DNA from: Pseudomonadota bacterium
GTDB lineage: Bacteria > Pseudomonadota > Gammaproteobacteria > Pseudomonadales > Moraxellaceae
NCBI GenBank assembly: GCA_021851865.1
Contig: JAJZBU010000029.1
Location: forward strand, 1-37,974
Length of the DNA stretch: 37,974 nt
Direction: 5' to 3'
Part shown: piece after piece, positions 22,028-30,064 of the stretch
How the letters are laid out: every line of letters begins with the position of its first letter
Position numbering within the stretch: position 1 is the first letter of the stretch
Notes under the pieces: generated by a model
Databases searched by the model: none
Told to the model about the DNA's origin: nothing
The model's input: only the letters and a program-made list of their open reading frames with translations
Made by a program: the position numbers and the translations under genes

Positions 22028-23479
22028 ATGAACTATAACCGTGGCATCTATTTCCGCGGATCACAGCTTTTCATCTTCGCACTTCTCTTGCTGCTGACCG
22101 CCTGTACCCTGCCCCACCTGCCGACGCGCCAGGTACAGCGCCTCGACCTGAAAAAGATCCAAGCCGGACAACTCTTTGATGCAACCGCCTTGCACCAGGA
22201 GTGGCCCGGCCCGAGCTGGTGGCGACAGTTCGGCGACGCCCAGCTCGACCAGCTCATCGAGCAGGCGCTGCGACAGTCGCCATCCCTGCACAGCGCCGCC
22301 GCCCGGGTCAGCGCCGCCGCCGCTTTGGTCGGTGGTGAGCGTGCCGCCTTGCGCCCACAGCTGGATGCCGCCGTGCAACCTTCGTATGAGCACTTCACCG
22401 CCGATGAATTCATCCCGCCACCTTATGGTGGCAACACTTACTGGGACAACCAGGTCCTGCTCGAAAGCCGCTTCGATCTCGATCTTTGGGGCCGACACCA
22501 CGCCCTCCTCGCCGCCGCCCTCGATCGTCTGCACGTCAGCACGGCGGAATCAGCGCAGGCGAGCCAGGTGCTGATCAGCACCATCCTCACCAGTTATCTG
22601 CGCTGGGCCCTCAACAAAGAGCGCACAGATTACCTCAACGCTTTGCTCGACACGCGCACCCAGCTTCTCGCCCTGGCCGAAAGAAGATGGCACGTCGGCC
22701 TCGGCACCGAGATCGAGGTGAATAGCGTCGCCGCCACCCTCCCGCCGGTGCAGAAGGCCCTCGCCCGCGCCCGCGCCGAAGACACGCGCCAGCGCGATCA
22801 GATCGCCCTGCTCTGCGGCCTGCCTCCCGCCGCTGGCGAGGCGCTCCATGCACCCACCCTGCACCTGAGCACCCTGCCGCTACCCGCCAGGATCCCGCTG
22901 CGCTGGCTCGGCCGCCGTCCCGACGTCATCGCGGCGCGCTGGCAGGTCGAGGCCGACGCCCAGGACATCGGCGCCGCCAAGGCCGCTTTCTATCCCGACA
23001 TCAGTCTGAGCGCCCTCGTCGGTTATCAGGCCCTCGGCTTCTCCCAGCTCTTTTCCAACAGCGCCCATCTCTACGGCGTCCTGCCCGCCCTCTCCTTGCC
23101 GCTCTTCGATGGCGGCGCTCGCCAGGCGCATCTGAGCGCGGCGGCAGCACGGCGTGACGCCGACGTCGCCCACTACAATGACACCCTGTTGCGCGCCATG
23201 CAGGAAGCCTGCGATCACTGGGCGAGCCTGCAGAGTCTGCAGATGGAGCACGCCGCCGCCGTGCACGCCCTCGCCCTGGCGCGCCGGGAAGAGGATCTCG
23301 CCAGGCGCGGCCAGCGCGCCGGCCTCATCGCCGCCAGTCGCCCGATGCAGGCGACGAGCCGGCGGCTGCAACGCACCCAGGAGGTCGCCGATCTCGACTT
23401 CGCCAGCCTGCAAGAGCAGGTGCTGCTCATCCGCGCCCTCGGCGGCATGCAGACCCAGGCGGCAGACCCGCATGAATGA
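22028..23479 (+). CDS. Efflux outer-membrane lipoprotein, NodT/OprM family
   Basis: This is the outer-membrane channel for the FUSC/HlyD exporter that follows. The signal peptide has a hydrophobic core FIFALLLLL and lipobox LTAC, so the mature protein is lipidated. WWRQFGDAQLDQLIEQAL, WLGRRPDVIAARWQVEADA and the repeat-two helices are typical of the family; 483 residues is normal. The ATG at 22028 is the only start that preserves the signal peptide, yet there is no RBS and the -10 box ends only 6 nt before it, suggesting a leaderless mRNA. The 3' end overlaps the FUSC gene by 8 bp. It might also serve the orphan RND pump at 30065. Confidence 0.92.
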   Translation: MNYNRGIYFRGSQLFIFALLLLLTACTLPHLPTRQVQRLDLKKIQAGQLFDATALHQEWPGPSWWRQFGDAQLDQLIEQALRQSPSLHSAAARVSAAAALVGGERAALRPQLDAAVQPSYEHFTADEFIPPPYGGNTYWDNQVLLESRFDLDLWGRHHALLAAALDRLHVSTAESAQASQVLISTILTSYLRWALNKERTDYLNALLDTRTQLLALAERRWHVGLGTEIEVNSVAATLPPVQKALARARAEDTRQRDQIALLCGLPPAAGEALHAPTLHLSTLPLPARIPLRWLGRRPDVIAARWQVEADAQDIGAAKAAFYPDISLSALVGYQALGFSQLFSNSAHLYGVLPALSLPLFDGGARQAHLSAAAARRDADVAHYNDTLLRAMQEACDHWASLQSLQMEHAAAVHALALARREEDLARRGQRAGLIAASRPMQATSRRLQRTQEVADLDFASLQEQVLLIRALGGMQTQAADPHE

Positions 23480-25532
23480 GCCGACCCCTAGCCTGCGCTG
23501 GCTGTTCATCGGCAAGACCTTTCTCGCCGCCATCCTCGCCCTGTTCATCTCCTTCCGCCTGCAACTGGCAGCGCCGAGCACGGCCCTGGTCACCGTCTTC
23601 ATCATCGCCCAGCCGCAGAGCGGACTGATCATCGCCAAGGGCTTCTACCGCATCCTCGGCACCAGCGTCGGCTCTCTGATGAGCGTCCTGCTCATCGCCT
23701 TGTGCGCCCAAAACCCCACCCTGTTCCTGTGCGCGCTCAGCCTCTGGGTGGGTCTTTGCGTCGCCGGCGCCGCCTGGTTTCGTGATTTCCAAGCCTACGC
23801 CTTCATGCTCGCCGGCTACACCGCCTGTCTGATCGGCTTTCCCGCCATTCAGAACCCCGACGCCACCTTTTCTCTGGCGATCAACAGGGTCAGCGAAATC
23901 TACATCGGCATCCTCTGCACCGCCATCGTCGGCGATGTGCTCTGGCCACAACGACTCACCCCGCAACTGGTGCAGCACGTCCGCCAGCAATACCGCGATC
24001 TGCTCGCCTTTTTGCAACAGGCGGTGGCGACACCGCTCGACCACTCCATCCAGGATGACGATGCGATCCATTTCGTCGTCCGCATCCTCGAGCTCGAACC
24101 CCTGCGCGCCGCGGCGATCTTTGAGGACCCACAGTCACGCCTGCGCAGCGATCGCCTGCGCCTGTTCAGCGCCGATTTCATGCGTCTGACCACCACCTTG
24201 CACACGCTGCAGCAGATGGGGCGGCGCATGCGCGCGCAAGGTCAGGCGGCGGCACTCGCGGCGCTGCGCCCGATCATCGACTCCCTGGCGCGCGAGATGA
24301 GTGTGCAGGGCCATATTCCGCAATGCGCCGCCGAAGCCAGTCCGTTGCTACGCCAGCTCGCCAGTTTTCGTCCCTGGCTGGCGCAACGCCTGCTCGATGC
24401 CGGCCAACGCCAGACGCTCAGCGCCGCCGAAGCGCAGGACTTCGCCGATGTCGGTGCCCTGTTGACGCGGCTGATCGACGAGCTCTTCGACCTCACTGCC
24501 ACCTACGCCTCTTTGCTCGATCGCCGCCATCGCCCGACGCGACCGGCGCCGCGCCTCAACCTCTTCACCTCGCGTGGCGACGCTCTCGTCGCCGGCCTGC
24601 GCGCCGTCCTCACCATGCTCGCGCTCAACGCCTTCTGGATCGACACCGCCTGGCCACAAGGCGGTGGTGCCGCGACCATCGCTTGCGTCGCCTGCGCCCT
24701 GTTCGCGACGGCGCCGCAACCGCAGCGCGCCGTCCTGCAGATGGGGCTCGGTTTTGGCCTCGGCCTGATCGCCGCGACCTTGCTCAACCTCATCGTCCTG
24801 CCACAGCTCAGCGGGTTCGGTGGACTGGCGCTGGGGCTGTTTCCCTTCATCACCTTCGGCCTCTGGCTGGCGTCGCGACCGCGGAGTGCCGGTCTTGGCA
24901 TCGCCTTCTGTATGATGCTGAGCAATGCCCTGCCAGTACAGAACCTCATGCACTATGACGGCGTCCTGCTGCTCAACAATGGATTGTCGCAACTGCTCGG
25001 ACTGAGCGTCGCCGGCGTCGCCTTCTCGCTGCTACAGCGCTCACAGACAGCACAGCAAAGGCGCTACTACCTCAGGCATCTGCTCGCGCAGCTGGCCGAA
25101 GCCTGTCGCGGCCATCGCCGGCACCAGCCGCACCGCTTTGATGCGCGCACACGCGATCTTCTGCGCCTGATCCTACAGCGCTCGCCGACGCTGGTGCCGG
25201 AGCTGTTGCCACGCGCCTTGACGGTGCTCGAGCTCGGTGATGCCGTCATCGAAATGCGTCTGAAAGCCGACAGCGCGCAGGCGCGCGCCGCCTTGCGTCC
25301 GGCGCTGACGACACTCGCCGACGCACTGCAGCGGCCACGCCCAGAGGGCCGGCAACAGGCGACCCAGGCGCTCACCGCGCTGCTGCGCCAGCTCAGTGCC
25401 AGCGCGCCGGAAGATCTGACGCCGCTGCTCCCGGCCCTGCGCCGCGCCCTGCACATCCTCGCCGACACCCCCTGGCTCGGTGCCCCCGAGAAGAGCGACG
25501 CGTATGTGCAAGGAGAAGCTCATGCCGCCTGA
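23472..25532 (+). CDS. FUSC-family inner-membrane exporter (AaeB-like)
   Basis: AaeB-like proteins export aromatic carboxylic acids such as p-hydroxybenzoate. The 686 residues show two hydrophobic blocks of several TM segments, at about residues 10-160 (IGKTFLAAILALFISFRLQL, then AAPSTALVTVFIIAQPQSG) and about 360-500. Each is followed by a long, mostly soluble helical region, the FUSC layout. PQSGLIIAKGFYRILGTSVGSL is the conserved first-block signature. The start is the ATG at 23472, overlapping the upstream lipoprotein gene by 8 bp; the frame is open much further upstream but that lies inside the lipoprotein gene. The 3' end overlaps the DUF1656 gene by 11 bp. The substrate is inferred from family only. 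Confidence 0.92.
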   Translation: MNEPTPSLRWLFIGKTFLAAILALFISFRLQLAAPSTALVTVFIIAQPQSGLIIAKGFYRILGTSVGSLMSVLLIALCAQNPTLFLCALSLWVGLCVAGAAWFRDFQAYAFMLAGYTACLIGFPAIQNPDATFSLAINRVSEIYIGILCTAIVGDVLWPQRLTPQLVQHVRQQYRDLLAFLQQAVATPLDHSIQDDDAIHFVVRILELEPLRAAAIFEDPQSRLRSDRLRLFSADFMRLTTTLHTLQQMGRRMRAQGQAAALAALRPIIDSLAREMSVQGHIPQCAAEASPLLRQLASFRPWLAQRLLDAGQRQTLSAAEAQDFADVGALLTRLIDELFDLTATYASLLDRRHRPTRPAPRLNLFTSRGDALVAGLRAVLTMLALNAFWIDTAWPQGGGAATIACVACALFATAPQPQRAVLQMGLGFGLGLIAATLLNLIVLPQLSGFGGLALGLFPFITFGLWLASRPRSAGLGIAFCMMLSNALPVQNLMHYDGVLLLNNGLSQLLGLSVAGVAFSLLQRSQTAQQRRYYLRHLLAQLAEACRGHRRHQPHRFDARTRDLLRLILQRSPTLVPELLPRALTVLELGDAVIEMRLKADSAQARAALRPALTTLADALQRPRPEGRQQATQALTALLRQLSASAPEDLTPLLPALRRALHILADTPWLGAPEKSDAYVQGEAHAA

Positions 25533-25740
25533 AATCGCCATCCTGGGTATCTATGTCTCGCCCCTGCTACCCGATTTGCTGCTACTCAGCGCCGCCTACT
25601 GGGTTCTCGACACCCTGCTCGCACACTGGGGCTTGTACGAGCAGGTCTGGCATCCGTCTCTCTTTCGCCTGAGCTTGTTCATCGTTCTTTACGCCGCCCT
25701 CGGCCTCGCTCTTTTTGCCTCCCGCGGAATGCCATCATGA
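25522..25740 (+). CDS. DUF1656 small membrane protein (AaeX-like)
   Basis: The 72-residue protein has two TM segments (about 7-30, LPDLLLLSAAYWVLDTLL; about 50-66, LFIVLYAALGLALFA). The start MPPEIAILGIYVSPLLPDLLLLSAAY is typical of PF07869 proteins, which sit between FUSC pumps and HlyD adaptors; AaeX in E. coli is the known example. Its role in the pump is unknown. The ATG has GGAGAAG 7-8 nt upstream and overlaps the FUSC gene by 11 bp, so it is translationally coupled. Confidence 0.9.
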   Translation: MPPEIAILGIYVSPLLPDLLLLSAAYWVLDTLLAHWGLYEQVWHPSLFRLSLFIVLYAALGLALFASRGMPS

Positions 25741-25795
25741 GCACGCTGCGCGGTCATCCGCCGCGACGGTCGGCCTATTTTTTCGTGAGGTTCCC

Positions 25796-26680
25796 ATGCC
25801 ACAATTGACCTGGGTCAGGATGGCCCTGACCCTCAGCCTCATGCTCCTAGCCGGCCTGCTCGGCCACCAGCTTTGGCAACGCTCCATGTACGCGCCCTGG
25901 ACCCGCGACGGCCGCGTTCAAGCCGACGTCGTCCATGTCGCCACCGACGTCGCCGGTCTCGTCGACCTCGTCTTTGTGCATGACAATCAATTCGTCCGGC
26001 ACGGCGATCGCCTGTTCCATATCGATGACCGCCGCTATCGCCTCGCCTTACAGCGGGCGCGCGCCAGCCTCGCCGAACGCCAGGCCGACCTGCGGCAAAA
26101 ACGTGTCCAGGCGAGTCGCCGCGCTGAACTCGCCGGCAACGTCGTCTCGGCGGAAAACGCCAGCGATGCCGTGAGCGCCGTCGACACTGCCCTGGCGCGT
26201 CGTGACGCCGCCGTCGCCGCCGTCGCCCTGGCCCAGTTCAATCTCAAACGCACCACCGTGTACGCCCCGGTCACCGGCTATGTCAGCAACCTCAAGGTGC
26301 ATCGCGGCGACTACGCCCAGGCCGGGCAGGCCCTGCTCGCCCTGATCGACAGCCATTCCTTCGCCGTTTACGGCTATTTTGAGGAAACCAAGATCCATCG
26401 CATCCACGTCGGCGACGCCGTCACCTTGCACCTGATGAGCGGTGACCCCGACCTGAGCGGTCACGTCGAGAGCATCGCGCGCGGCATCACCGACCGCGAC
26501 AACAGCCAGGGGCAGGAGTTGCTGGCCAACGTCAATCCCACCTTCAGCTGGGTGCGTCTGGCGCAACGTATCCCGGTACGTGTGCTCATCGACCACCTGC
26601 CTGAAACGAGTTTTCTCGCCGCCGGCATGACCTGCACGGTCATCGTCCACCCACGCCAAGCGTCGTCGCGCCGCCCCTGA
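25796..26680 (+). CDS. HlyD-family periplasmic adaptor (AaeA-like)
   Basis: This is the adaptor for the FUSC pump. A single N-terminal anchor (MALTLSLMLLAGLLGHQLW) is followed by the conserved YAPWTRDGRVQADVVHVATDVAGLV and the first lipoyl half. A helical hairpin comes next, then the second lipoyl half with TTVYAPVTGYVSNLKVHRGDYAQAG and the barrel domain (FAVYGYFEETKIHRIHVGDAV), all typical of AaeA/EmrA-like proteins. 294 residues is usual. The frame opens at 25715, but the ATG at 25796 has GTGAGG about 6 nt upstream. It ends the operon OMF-FUSC-DUF1656-HlyD. The padR stop follows 27 bp later on the other strand. Confidence 0.93.
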   Translation: MPQLTWVRMALTLSLMLLAGLLGHQLWQRSMYAPWTRDGRVQADVVHVATDVAGLVDLVFVHDNQFVRHGDRLFHIDDRRYRLALQRARASLAERQADLRQKRVQASRRAELAGNVVSAENASDAVSAVDTALARRDAAVAAVALAQFNLKRTTVYAPVTGYVSNLKVHRGDYAQAGQALLALIDSHSFAVYGYFEETKIHRIHVGDAVTLHLMSGDPDLSGHVESIARGITDRDNSQGQELLANVNPTFSWVRLAQRIPVRVLIDHLPETSFLAAGMTCTVIVHPRQASSRRP

Positions 26681-26707
26681 GGGCGGCAGCGATACGGGCG
26701 GCCGCGC

Positions 26708-27241
26708 TCAGGGCGCCAGCTCGTTCGCGATCTCCTCGCTCCACTGCAGCCAGGACTGTTCGATGGCGATGCCGAGGCGCAGGCTCAGCTCCGGATGATG
26801 GTAGCGCTGCCGGCGCTCGGCCGGCATGGCGGCGATCTGGCGCTGCAGCTCGAGATACGTCTGCAAAGTCTGGCGATGCTGCGCTTCCTGGCGCTGCAGC
26901 TCGCTGCGCAGGTGCGCGTTCGGCAGGCGCCGGCCACTGAAGAGCTTGACCAGCCAGGGGTCACGCAGGCGCATCGCCGCCGCCGGCTGCAGCAGCAGTC
27001 GACTCAGCTCAGCCTCACCATCGGTGTTGAGGCGATAGACCTTTTGATCCGGCCGCCCGTTCTGCGCCACCGTCTCACAATCGAGCCAGCCCGATTGCTG
27101 CAGGCTGTGCAACTCGCGATAGAGCTGCTGGTGCGTCGTGCTCCAGAAGAAACCGAGCGAGTGCCGAAAGCGCTGCAGCAGGGTGTAGCCGGAACCGGGC
27201 TCGAGATCGAGCAGGCCGAGGACGGCCAGACGCAGGGACAT
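26708..27241 (-). CDS. PadR-family transcriptional regulator
   Basis: This 177-residue repressor has the PadR winged helix at the N-terminus (LRLAVLGLLDLEPGSGYTLLQRF, then the recognition region WSTTHQQLYRELHSLQQSGWL and the wing GRPDQKVYRL). The Vir-like C-terminal helical dimerisation domain runs from about residue 95. PadR proteins bind phenolic acids and repress their detoxification genes; several control efflux pumps. It sits between an AaeAB-like aromatic-acid exporter and a divergent oxidoreductase, and its own promoter overlaps the 18-bp dyad at 27264, so autorepression is likely. GGAG lies about 9 nt before the ATG. The ligand is not known. Confidence 0.93.
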   Translation of the reverse strand: MSLRLAVLGLLDLEPGSGYTLLQRFRHSLGFFWSTTHQQLYRELHSLQQSGWLDCETVAQNGRPDQKVYRLNTDGEAELSRLLLQPAAAMRLRDPWLVKLFSGRRLPNAHLRSELQRQEAQHRQTLQTYLELQRQIAAMPAERRQRYHHPELSLRLGIAIEQSWLQWSEEIANELAP

Positions 27242-27256
27242 GGTGCTGACTCCAGC

Positions 27257-27288
27257 TTGACTATATGCAATTTATTGCATAGCTTGAA
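27257..27288. promoter_or_regulatory. Divergent promoters sharing one PadR-type operator
   Basis: A perfect 18-bp dyad, TATGCAATTTATTGCATA, lies at 27264-27281. It contains ATGC-N8-GCAT, close to the ATGT-N8-ACAT site known for PadR. On the plus strand -35 TTGACT (27257-27262) and weak -10 TAGCTT (27280-27285) flank it at 17 bp. On the minus strand -35 TTCAAG (plus 27283-27288) and -10 TATAGT (plus 27260-27265) also flank it at 17 bp. One bound repressor would therefore block both padR and the oxidoreductase gene. Confidence 0.8.
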
Positions 27289-27315
27289 CGACACTGCAAG
27301 CTGCGGAGCTCCATC

Positions 27316-28932
27316 ATGTCGACATCCTCTCATCTGCGCACCGGCCGCCGTTACCGGCGACAGCGCCTGCAAGGCCCCTACGACGCCCTCATCATCGGCT
27401 CCGGCCTTGGCGGCTTGAGTTGCGCCGCGCTGCTCGCCGAGCTCGGCTGGAAAGTCGCCGTCTTCGAACAGCACTACACCGCCGGTGGCTACACCCATAG
27501 CTATGAGCGCGCCGGTTATGAGTGGGACGTCGGCCTGCACTACGTCGGCGACATGGGCGCCTCTACCCTGGCGCGTCGCTGTATGGACTTTCTGAGCGAA
27601 GGCCAGGTGCAGTGGCAAGCCATGGACGCCGACTATGACCACTTCGAGATCGGCGGCGAACACTACACCGCCATCGCCGGACGCCAGGCCTATCAACAGG
27701 AGCTGATCGCGCGTTTTCCCGGCGAAAGGCGCGCCATCGAGCGTTATTTCGTCCTCCTCGACCGGGTCGGGCGGGCGATGAGCGTCTATACCCTGACCCG
27801 CCTGCTCAAGCCCTGGCAGATGCGCCTGTGCTTGCCCGCCCTGCTGCGCCTGCTACCCGCTGGCTTTCGCCGCACGACGCGCGCTGTACTCGCCGAACTG
27901 ACCGACAATGCGACGCTGATCGCCGTGCTAACCGCGCAATGGGGCGATCTCGGCCTGCCGCCGGGTGAATCGGCCTTCGTCATGCACGCCCTGATCGCCC
28001 GCCACTACCTGTATGGCGGCTACTATCCGGTCGGGGGAAGTTGGCGCATCGCTGCCAGCATGCTGCCGCGCATACGCCGGCATGGCGGCGAGGTCTTCAC
28101 CTACGCCCGCGTCGAGCGCATCCTGGTGCGCGACGGCCGCGCCTATGGACTGCGCCTCGTCGACGGCGAGGAGATTGCAGCGCCACACATCATCTCGGCG
28201 GTGGGGGTGGGCAATACTTTTTCCCAACTCCTGCCGGACGCCATCGCACAACCCTATCGTGACCGCCTGCAACAGGTCCGGACGAGCAGCGCGCACGTCG
28301 GCCTGTATATCGGCTTGAAGGCCAGCGCCGCCGATCTCGAGCTGCCGCGCCGCAATCTGTGGATCTATCCAAGCACCGACTATGAAGGTGATCTGGCGCG
28401 TTTTCAGGCCGATCCCACGGCGCCATGGCCGGTGGTCTACATCTCCTTTCCCTCGGCCAAGGATCCCGACTATCTGCGCCGCCACCCCGGCACGGCGACG
28501 GTGGAGATCGTCGCTCCCGCCCCCTTCTCCTGGTTCGAGGCCTGGGATGGCAGTCGCTGGGGGCAGCGCGGCAGCGACTACGAAGCGTTGAAAACGCAGC
28601 TGCGCGACCGTCTCCTCGAAGTCCTGCTCGCACGCATGCCGCAGTTGCGCAAGCACATCGACCACGTCGAGGTGTCGACGCCGCTGTCGACGCAGCATTT
28701 CAATGCCTACCAGCGCGGCGAGCTCTATGGCATCGATCATGATCCGGCGCGCTTCGCGCAGAACTGGCTGAGCGCCGCCACCGAAATCCCCGGTCTGTGG
28801 CTGAGCGGTCAGGACATCCTCTCCTGCGGCGTGGTGGGGGCGATGATGAGCGGCGTGCTCACCGCCCAGGCCATCGCCGGACGACGTTTGTGGCCTATTA
28901 TGAAAAACATTCTGCGCCCTGCGGCGATATGA
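27316..28932 (+). CDS. FAD/NAD(P)-dependent oxidoreductase, RetSat/CrtI-like
   Basis: The 538 residues carry an N-terminal dinucleotide-binding fold (ALIIGSGLGGLSCAALLAELGWKVAVFEQH, GxGxxG plus the acidic residue at strand two). The motif GGYTHSYERAGYEWDVGLHYVGDM follows, typical of retinol saturase and carotenoid desaturases/isomerases. The C-terminal FAD motif is LWLSGQDILSCGVVGAMMSGVLTAQAI. Family members saturate, desaturate or isomerise polyene or terpenoid substrates; the substrate here cannot be told. It is the divergent partner of padR under the shared dyad. No RBS stands out clearly (CGGAG at 27304-27308, about 7 nt before the ATG). No carotenoid biosynthesis gene is visible, which argues against a pigment pathway here. 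Confidence 0.88.
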   Translation: MSTSSHLRTGRRYRRQRLQGPYDALIIGSGLGGLSCAALLAELGWKVAVFEQHYTAGGYTHSYERAGYEWDVGLHYVGDMGASTLARRCMDFLSEGQVQWQAMDADYDHFEIGGEHYTAIAGRQAYQQELIARFPGERRAIERYFVLLDRVGRAMSVYTLTRLLKPWQMRLCLPALLRLLPAGFRRTTRAVLAELTDNATLIAVLTAQWGDLGLPPGESAFVMHALIARHYLYGGYYPVGGSWRIAASMLPRIRRHGGEVFTYARVERILVRDGRAYGLRLVDGEEIAAPHIISAVGVGNTFSQLLPDAIAQPYRDRLQQVRTSSAHVGLYIGLKASAADLELPRRNLWIYPSTDYEGDLARFQADPTAPWPVVYISFPSAKDPDYLRRHPGTATVEIVAPAPFSWFEAWDGSRWGQRGSDYEALKTQLRDRLLEVLLARMPQLRKHIDHVEVSTPLSTQHFNAYQRGELYGIDHDPARFAQNWLSAATEIPGLWLSGQDILSCGVVGAMMSGVLTAQAIAGRRLWPIMKNILRPAAI

Positions 28933-28963
28933 CAAGTTTCGAAAAAATTGTACTATCGTGCAA
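28929..28963 (+). promoter_or_regulatory. Promoter and dyad before adaptor-RND operon
   Basis: -35 ATGACA (28929-28934, overlapping the oxidoreductase stop) and -10 TACTAT (28951-28956) are spaced 16 bp. An imperfect dyad TTGTAC-TATC-GTGCAA (28948-28963, 5 of 6 symmetric) covers the -10 and suggests repressor control. The TTGTAC half also occurs in the acyltransferase promoter dyad at 9210-9215. Confidence 0.55.
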
Positions 28964-28985
28964 GAATTACATGGAGGCCGGTCCC

Positions 28986-30056
28986 ATGCGCCGCTGCTTC
29001 GTCGCACTTTTGTTCCTACCCTTGATCAGCGCCTGCAGCCATCCTGCCGTGCCACATGCCCTGCCCAAGACCGTCGACACCATGGTCCTGCGCCCACATC
29101 CGAGCGCCGACAGCGAGGATCTCGCCGGTGAGATCCGCGCCCGTATCGAATCGCCGCTGAGCTTCCAGGTCGGCGGCCGCCTGCTCGAAAGACGCGTCCA
29201 GCTCGGCGACCACGTCACGCGCGGCGAAGTCCTCGCCACCCTCGACAGCCGTGATCTCGACTTGGCGGTGCAGTCGGCGGTGGCGCAGGAGGAGGCGACA
29301 GCGGCGCAGGTCACCCTGGCGCGCACCGACCTCGAGCGCGTCAGCCATCTGCTCGACCAGGGCTTCGTCTCAACCGCCGAGCGCGACCATCGCCGCGTCG
29401 CCCTCGACGCTGCCATCGCCGCCCAAAAGCAGGCGCAGAGCGAGCTCGCCCTGCGTCGCGACCAGCGCAACTACGCCCAGCTCACGGCGCCAGCCGCCGG
29501 CGTCATCACCCAGGTCAGTGGCGACGTCGGACAAGTCATGGCGGCGGGTGAGCCCTTGCTGCGTCTGGCCCAGGACGGTCGTCGCGAAGTCGCCGTCGTT
29601 CTGCCCGAAGACCGCCTCGCCCACCTCCATCAGATGCACGCCGAGCTGAGCCTCTGGGCCGACCCGGGACGACGCTTTCCGGTGCATCTGCGCGAGGTGT
29701 CGGCCGCCGCCGATCCGGCGACGCGCACCTTCACCGCCCGTTACAGCATCGACCCCGGCGCACCGCCACTGGCGCTCGGCCAATCCGCCGTCCTGCATCT
29801 GTACGAGCACCACCACGGCGAGGAACTGGCGCTGCCGTCAACAGCGATCTTCGAGCATCAGGGACAATCCCTGGTCTGGATCTACGATGCCCACCAGAAC
29901 GTGGTGCACAGCCACCCGGTGCAGGTGCTCGGCGTCGACGGCAATGACATCGTCATCGCCGGTCTGCACGCCGGCGACGTCATCGTCACCGCCGGCACAC
30001 AGGTCCTCCAAGAAGGCGAGGCCGTCGTTCGCCATCCCGACAGCGATCGATCATAG
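28986..30056 (+). CDS. RND efflux periplasmic adaptor, lipoprotein type
   Basis: This adaptor partners the RND pump that follows. It has a lipoprotein signal peptide (MRRCFVALLFLPLISAC, lipobox ISAC), a first lipoyl half (SFQVGGRLLERRVQLGDHVTRGEVLATLDSRD), an Ala/Gln-rich helical hairpin, a second lipoyl half (NYAQLTAPAAGVITQVSGDVGQV), and barrel and membrane-proximal domains ending GDVIVTAGTQVLQEGEAVV. 356 residues is normal. Two ATGs are possible, 28971 and 28986; I choose the second because GGAGG lies 8 nt upstream and the signal peptide then starts with MRR. It begins 53 bp after the oxidoreductase stop, with its own promoter candidate. Substrate unknown. Confidence 0.92.
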   Translation: MRRCFVALLFLPLISACSHPAVPHALPKTVDTMVLRPHPSADSEDLAGEIRARIESPLSFQVGGRLLERRVQLGDHVTRGEVLATLDSRDLDLAVQSAVAQEEATAAQVTLARTDLERVSHLLDQGFVSTAERDHRRVALDAAIAAQKQAQSELALRRDQRNYAQLTAPAAGVITQVSGDVGQVMAAGEPLLRLAQDGRREVAVVLPEDRLAHLHQMHAELSLWADPGRRFPVHLREVSAAADPATRTFTARYSIDPGAPPLALGQSAVLHLYEHHHGEELALPSTAIFEHQGQSLVWIYDAHQNVVHSHPVQVLGVDGNDIVIAGLHAGDVIVTAGTQVLQEGEAVVRHPDSDRS

Positions 30057-30064
30057 AGGTCGGC

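Noticed and set aside
27316-28932. Carotenoid biosynthesis locus
   Set aside because: Only one CrtI/RetSat-like enzyme is present; there is no phytoene synthase, cyclase or prenyltransferase nearby.
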